Origin: Burkholderiales bacterium
GTDB taxonomy: Bacteria > Pseudomonadota > Gammaproteobacteria > Burkholderiales > SG8-39
Assembly: GCA_025929745.1 (NCBI GenBank)
Contig: JAICPQ010000080.1
Location: forward strand, 1-10,334
Reading direction: 5' to 3'
DNA: 10,334 bases
Part shown: positions 6,520-10,334 of the stretch, one piece after another
How positions within the stretch are numbered: the first letter of the stretch is position 1
Layout of the letters: every line of letters begins with the position of its first letter
Notes under the pieces: model-generated
Database searches by the model: none
Told to the model about the DNA's origin: nothing
What the model saw: only the letters and a program-made list of their open reading frames with translations
Made by a program: the position numbers and the translations under genes

Positions 6520-7713
6520 CTAGCGCTCGATTGTAAGGACGAACAGGTTGGCCACCACGATCGTGGCGGCAAGGAAGTAAAACGCCGCAAGCAGCCCATA
6601 GCGATCGGCGACCATTCCGCCCGCTAGCGGTCCGAGAGCCGCGCCGATCGCCTGCGCGCCGAACAATAAGCCGATGCTCGAGCCGGCCATGTTCTTTGGC
6701 GTCGCTTCGAGCATCCACGCCTGGATCACCGGCCGCGTCGCATAGAGAAAAAATCCGAGAACGGCGACGAGCGCGACAAAAAGCGGCGATCCGCCCGCAA
6801 ACGCCATCGCTACGAGCACGAGCGCCGTCGCCGCCATGCTTCCCACCAGGATCTGCTTGCGCCCAAGGCGGTCGGAAAGATGGCCGGCGATCGGCGAGGC
6901 CGCGAACCCGGCTGCCTGCAGTGCGAACAGGCAGGCCCCCACCCAGAACGGCGAGTAGCCCATGTCGTTCGCCAGATAAACCGGCAGGAAGGTGAGCAGC
7001 GCGCTCTGCGTCATGGTGCGAAACGCCGAGCCGGTCGAGAGCAGGACCAGCGCTCGGCTGCGGAAAAGCTCGCGCAGCCCGGCGAAGTACTCGCCGACCG
7101 ATTGCGTCTCTTGCTTTCTCGCCGCGAGCCGCAGCGTTCCGAGCAAAGCGAAAAGCAAAGCGGCGACGACCAAGCCTGGCATGACGTTCAGCACCACGAC
7201 TTCGCGCCACGTGAACCAGGCGAGCGCGGCGCCGATGATGACCGGCGCCACGGCGTCGCCGACGTTGCCGCCCATGCCGTGGATGGAAAGGACGAGCCCC
7301 TTGCGCTCGGGATAGCGGCGCGCGAGTGTCGGAATCGCCGTGGGATGCCACAGGCTGTTGCCGAAGCCCACCAGCGAGACGCACGCGAGGAGCATCAGAT
7401 AGCTGTGCGTAAAGCCGATCAGGAGATACGGGAATCCGATCCAGAAAAGGGAGACGGCCATCAGCAGCCCCTTGCGGCCGACGGTGTCGACCAGGACGCC
7501 GCCCGGCACGTTGGCAACTGCGGAAGCGATGTACTGGCAAGTCATGATGAGCCCGATCTGGCTGTAGCTCAGCCCGAGCTCGGTGCCGATCAACGGCAGC
7601 AGGAGATAGAACGTCGCGGGATACCAGTGCGTGAGCCCGTGACCGATCGTGATGAGCCACAGTTCGCGCCACGGGCGCGCGGCAGGTTCCTGCGGGATGA
7701 CGACGGCGCTCAT
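6520..7713 (-). CDS. MFS transporter, Fsr (fosmidomycin resistance)-like
   Basis: This is a 397-aa inner-membrane protein of the major facilitator superfamily with about 12 predicted transmembrane helices split by a central charged loop (about 205-225, LAARKQETQSVGEYF region). The first helix carries HGLTHWYPATFYLLLPL (25-41). Motif A after helix 2 reads GGVLVDTVGRKG (71-82). WHPTAIPTLARRYPERKGL followed by SIHGMGGNVGDAVAP resembles the FHPE...GGNFG region of E. coli Fsr, a drug-efflux member. A second motif-A copy, GHLSDRLGRKQ, occurs in the C-terminal half. The substrate cannot be read from the sequence, and calling it a drug exporter would be a guess. It starts 30 bp from the divergent MFS gene, and its stop directly abuts the cyclase-FHA start, so transporter and signalling protein are probably made from one mRNA. 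The ATG at 7713 is the natural start; no good Shine-Dalgarno sequence is visible. Confidence 0.9.
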   Translation of the reverse strand: MSAVVIPQEPAARPWRELWLITIGHGLTHWYPATFYLLLPLIGTELGLSYSQIGLIMTCQYIASAVANVPGGVLVDTVGRKGLLMAVSLFWIGFPYLLIGFTHSYLMLLACVSLVGFGNSLWHPTAIPTLARRYPERKGLVLSIHGMGGNVGDAVAPVIIGAALAWFTWREVVVLNVMPGLVVAALLFALLGTLRLAARKQETQSVGEYFAGLRELFRSRALVLLSTGSAFRTMTQSALLTFLPVYLANDMGYSPFWVGACLFALQAAGFAASPIAGHLSDRLGRKQILVGSMAATALVLVAMAFAGGSPLFVALVAVLGFFLYATRPVIQAWMLEATPKNMAGSSIGLLFGAQAIGAALGPLAGGMVADRYGLLAAFYFLAATIVVANLFVLTIER

Positions 7714-7722
7714 CGGCGCGTG

Positions 7723-7730
7723 AGTATACT
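7723..7730. promoter_or_regulatory. Possible shared -10 region between divergent MFS genes
   Basis: The 30-bp gap between the two ATGs contains AGTATACT, a perfect palindrome. It presents TATACT (5 of 6 to the -10 consensus) on both strands: 7725-7730 on plus and 7728-7723 on minus. Transcription from either would begin only about 3-7 nt before the start codons. No recognisable -35 hexamer lies at the right distance on either side, so this is a hypothesis. Confidence 0.35.
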
Positions 7731-7743
7731 GGGCCGCGTCTCG

Positions 7744-8895
7744 ATGAGCGTTTACCTCGTGGTTCTCCTCGCCGTGCTGACGTCGATCAGCCTGCGCGGC
7801 GGCAAGATGGCCGTTTCGCTTTATGCGCTTGACCTTGGCGCCGGTTCGGCCGCCGTGGGCGCGCTGGCGGCGCTGTTCGCCGCATTCCCGCTCCTCCTTG
7901 CGGTGCAGGCCGGACGCCTCTCCGACCGATTTGGCGTGCGCATCCCGCTCGTGTGCGGAACGCTTGCGATGGCCGCCGGCCTCGCACTACCGCTCATCAG
8001 CGCGCATCTCGCGCTGCTTTTCGCTTGCGCGGCGCTGGTCGGACTGGGGCATGTCTTTTTTCACGTTTCGATGCACAGCCTCGTCGGCGCGCTCGGCGAA
8101 GGCGCGCAGCGCACTCGAAACTTCGCCACATTCTCGCTCGGCATCTCCATCGCCGCGTTCATCGGTCCGTCGCTCGCCGGCTTCGCCATCGAGCTCGCCG
8201 GCTTCCGGCCGGCATTCGCGGTCCTCGCCGTTGTGGCGGCGCTCCCGGCTGTCTATCTGTTGATCGTCCCCAAGGTGGCGCCACCTGCCGCCCGTGTGTC
8301 AGAAGAGACAGCCAAAAGCGCTTTCGAACTCCTCGCCATCCCGGCGCTGAGACGCACCCTTATGATGAGCGGCGTCACGCTCACCGGGATCGAGCTCTTC
8401 TCCTTCTACCTTCCCATCTACGGCCGCTCCATCGGGCTTACGGCTTCGGTGATCGGCGCGGTGCTTTCGAGCTACGCGCTTGCCGGGTTCCTGGTGCGCT
8501 CGGTTATGCATCGCCTGGCGCAGCGCTATACCGAGCTCGGCGTGCTAACCGGCTCCCTATTTGTCGCCGCGGTAACGTACTTCATCGTGCCCGGGCTCGG
8601 CAGCGGTTGGCCGCTTGCCGCGGCGGCGTTCGCGCTTGGGCTTGCGCTTGGCTCGGCGCAGCCGCTCACGATCATCCTGACTTACAACCATGCGCCCTCC
8701 GGCCGTTCCGGCGAGGCTCTCGGCCTTCGCATCATGGCGAACAAGCTGACGCAGATCGTGGTACCGCTCGCCTTCGGCGGCTTTGGGGCCGCGCTCGGCG
8801 CGGCGCCGGTGTTTCTAGCGACCGGCGCGTTCTTGCTTCTTGCTGGGGTCGCGTCCCTTCGCATAGTTGCGCCACAACGGCAGGACCAGCGATAG
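7744..8895 (+). CDS. MFS transporter (second, unrelated to the divergent one)
   Basis: This 383-aa inner-membrane protein is the only plus-strand gene in the window. About 12 hydrophobic helices are visible, with the MFS motif A GRLSDRFGVR (57-66) between helices 2 and 3. VGLGHVFFHVSMHSLVGALG follows in the helix 4 region, and a central loop lies around PKVAPPAARVSEETAKSAF. The two halves and the length are typical of the superfamily. The substrate is unknown, and it is not closely similar to the divergent Fsr-like neighbour. The ATG at 7744 directly precedes the first helix; a GTG at 7720 in frame is possible but would add eight residues with no better ribosome site. The open frame extending far upstream over the neighbouring gene is a compositional shadow. 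The last 27 codons, covering much of the final helix, overlap the convergent tctA-like gene in antisense. Confidence 0.88.
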   Translation: MSVYLVVLLAVLTSISLRGGKMAVSLYALDLGAGSAAVGALAALFAAFPLLLAVQAGRLSDRFGVRIPLVCGTLAMAAGLALPLISAHLALLFACAALVGLGHVFFHVSMHSLVGALGEGAQRTRNFATFSLGISIAAFIGPSLAGFAIELAGFRPAFAVLAVVAALPAVYLLIVPKVAPPAARVSEETAKSAFELLAIPALRRTLMMSGVTLTGIELFSFYLPIYGRSIGLTASVIGAVLSSYALAGFLVRSVMHRLAQRYTELGVLTGSLFVAAVTYFIVPGLGSGWPLAAAAFALGLALGSAQPLTIILTYNHAPSGRSGEALGLRIMANKLTQIVVPLAFGGFGAALGAAPVFLATGAFLLLAGVASLRIVAPQRQDQR

Positions 8896-10334
8896 CACCA
8901 GGAACGCCCAGAGGATGTTGCCGAGCGTCGAGGAAAACAGGACCGTCAGGTCGCCCTGCGAGATGCGCAGCGCGCGCACGAGGTATTGCTCGAAGATCGG
9001 CCCGAGCAGGATGCCGATCAGGATGCCGGTGACGTGGTAATTGGTCTTATGCGCGATGTAGCCGATGACGCCGAAAACGAGCGCGAGCGCCATGTCGAAG
9101 AGGTACTGGCGCTCGCCAAAAGCCGCGACGATGGTGACCAGGATGATGATCGGCGCAAGATAGGTGGTCTCGATCAGCACCACGCGTGACATGTAGCGCG
9201 CGAGCGGCAGGATGGTGAAGATCATGAAGATGTATGCCACGGCCATTGAGATGAAGACGCCGTAGGCCACGCCCGGATTGGTCGCGAAGAGGCGCGGTCC
9301 CATCACCATGCCGTGGTACTGGAGCACGATCATCATTACGGCGGCCGTGCTGCCGCCGGGTACGCCGAGAGCAAGCGTCGGCACGAGGGTGCCCGAAGTG
9401 ACGCCGTTATTCGCCGCTTCCGGCGCGATCACGCCCTCGGGGATACCGGTGCCGTAGCGTTCGGGGTGCTTGGACCATAGCCGCGACTGCTGGTATGCGA
9501 CGAAGGCCGCGATGCTGGCGCCCGCGCCCGGCGTGAGGCCGATGAAAAGGCCGACGAACGAAGTCCAGACGATGTGCCACCACTTCGCAACCGAAAGGCG
9601 CAGGCCCTCGAGCGTGTCGCCCCAGCGTGCGGCGAGCGCGCGAGCCCGCCCGGACTCGTCGACGATCATCTTTTCCTCGATCATGACGAGCGCTTCGGAG
9701 ATGGCGAAAAGCCCGATCAGCGCCGGCACGAGCGGCACGCCATCGTAGAGCTCGAGGAAACCGAAGGTGGCGCGCGGCGTGTTGTAGATGTGATCGGTAC
9801 CGATCACGCCGATAAGCAGGCCGAAGAAGCCGGCGATCAGCGCCTTCAGCGTGTCCTTGCCCGCGATCACGGCAATCAGCGTGAGGCCGAAGAGCATCAC
9901 CACCACCATCTCGACCGAGCGCAGGTAGAGGCCGATCTGGGAGAGCCAGGGCAGCAGCGCAATGGTGGCGAGCGTGGTGATCAGGCCGCCGAAGACCGAC
10001 GCGGTGAAGCACAGGACGAGCGCCTGCTGCGCCTGGCCCTTCTGCGTCATCGGATAGCCGTCCAGCGTGGTCGCCGCCGCGCCGCCCGAGCCCGGGATCT
10101 TCACGAGGATCGCCGGAATTCCACCCGCCCGGTGGTTCGCGCAGTAAAGCGCGATCATGAATGCCATCGCCTGCTCGACCGGCACCGCGTGCGTGAGCGG
10201 CTGGAGCATGATGTGCGTGTTCTGCGGGCTGAAGCCGGGCAGGATGCCGACGACGATGCCGAGCAGGATGGCGGGCCAGATCACCCACCACAGGTCGAAC
10301 TGCGCCGCGAACTGGTCGAGCACGAACTGCCAGG
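8815..10334 (-). CDS. TctA-family tripartite tricarboxylate transporter large membrane subunit, probably 5' partial
   Basis: This is the large membrane subunit of a TTT-type secondary transporter, which normally works with a small membrane subunit (TctB) and a periplasmic binding protein (TctC) to import carboxylates. At least 502 aa are visible, with about 11-12 hydrophobic segments. Counting from the GTG at 10323, family signatures are GILPGFSP (26-33), IPGSGGAAATTLDGYPMTQKG (centre 76-96), GLTPGAGASIAAFVAY (262-277), SKHPERYGTGIPEG (284-297), PEAANNGVTSGTLVP (301-315) and LGVPGGSTAAVM (319-330). The GTG at 10323 is the first possible start in the window. Homologues usually carry about 8 more residues before the GxLPG motif, and the frame stays open to the edge, so the real start is probably just outside. 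In the first half, CANHRAGGIPAI (61-72) replaces the usual YYGAMYGGSTTAI-type segment, marking a divergent subtype. No TctB or TctC gene is in view; they may lie upstream, off the right edge. The substrate is unknown. Confidence 0.92.
   Translation of the reverse strand, partial: WQFVLDQFAAQFDLWWVIWPAILLGIVVGILPGFSPQNTHIMLQPLTHAVPVEQAMAFMIALYCANHRAGGIPAILVKIPGSGGAAATTLDGYPMTQKGQAQQALVLCFTASVFGGLITTLATIALLPWLSQIGLYLRSVEMVVVMLFGLTLIAVIAGKDTLKALIAGFFGLLIGVIGTDHIYNTPRATFGFLELYDGVPLVPALIGLFAISEALVMIEEKMIVDESGRARALAARWGDTLEGLRLSVAKWWHIVWTSFVGLFIGLTPGAGASIAAFVAYQQSRLWSKHPERYGTGIPEGVIAPEAANNGVTSGTLVPTLALGVPGGSTAAVMMIVLQYHGMVMGPRLFATNPGVAYGVFISMAVAYIFMIFTILPLARYMSRVVLIETTYLAPIIILVTIVAAFGERQYLFDMALALVFGVIGYIAHKTNYHVTGILIGILLGPIFEQYLVRALRISQGDLTVLFSSTLGNILWAFLVLSLVLPLWRNYAKGRDPSKKQERAGR

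Noticed and set aside
5750..7672. A 640-codon minus-strand open frame covering the MFS and cyclase genes in another frame
   Set aside because: Arg/Ala-rich translation without motifs, overlapping two recognisable proteins on the same strand; a GC-driven shadow.
6880..7743. A long N-terminal extension of the plus-strand MFS gene
   Set aside because: The extension is charged, low-complexity and antisense to the conserved Fsr-like MFS gene. MFS similarity and the first membrane helix begin at 7744.
1..10334. CRISPR arrays, tRNA or rRNA genes, insertion sequences
   Set aside because: No regularly spaced repeats, transposase-like proteins or RNA-gene sequences were recognised on either strand; nearly all bases are accounted for by protein genes.

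Overview
The window is high-GC DNA packed with genes and almost certainly bacterial. The best fit is a betaproteobacterium (Burkholderiales/Rhodocyclales-like). The reasons are an imuA-imuB-dnaE2 mutagenesis cassette in that order, an E. coli/betaproteobacterial-type LexA box (CTGT-N8-ACAG), a TctA-type tricarboxylate-transporter membrane subunit (a family expanded in Burkholderiales), and strong G/C bias at third codon positions. The taxonomic call is inference. Six of the seven genes are on the minus strand; only the second MFS gene is on the plus strand.

Region 1 (1-3662): the SOS mutasome. From right to left on the minus strand lie imuA, imuB and the N-terminal ~60% of dnaE2, which runs off the left edge. 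The genes overlap (imuA/imuB by 86 nt, imuB/dnaE2 by 17 nt). They are driven by one sigma70-type promoter whose -10 lies inside a near-consensus LexA box. The box touches the imuA ATG, so the predicted transcript has almost no 5' leader. ImuB is unusually short (389 aa): a block of roughly 65-75 residues that normally follows the first ~16 residues is missing, while the rest, including the C-terminal domain, is intact.

Region 2 (3659-7713): an apparent transporter-signalling operon on the minus strand. An Fsr-like MFS transporter is followed with zero spacing (TAG|ATG) by a class III nucleotide cyclase-FHA fusion. After a 131-bp gap comes a membrane-anchored Hanks-type Ser/Thr kinase with a coiled-coil and Sel1-like C-terminal part. 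FHA domains bind phosphothreonine, so the cyclase-FHA protein is a plausible partner or target of the kinase. The cyclase keeps both metal-binding aspartates but has Gly where the family's conserved catalytic Asn should be.

Region 3 (7714-10334): a second, unrelated MFS transporter is transcribed divergently from the first across a 30-bp gap that holds a palindromic AGTATACT. Its 3' end overlaps the 3' end of a convergent tctA-like gene by 81 nt in antisense. The tctA-like gene runs to, and probably past, the right edge.

No RNA genes, CRISPR arrays, insertion sequences or attachment sites were seen, and no gene-free stretch exceeds 131 bp. I do not see a wholly new system. The most unusual points are the shortened ImuB, the LexA box/promoter/start-codon fusion at imuA, the cyclase active-site change, and the kinase/FHA-cyclase/transporter linkage.
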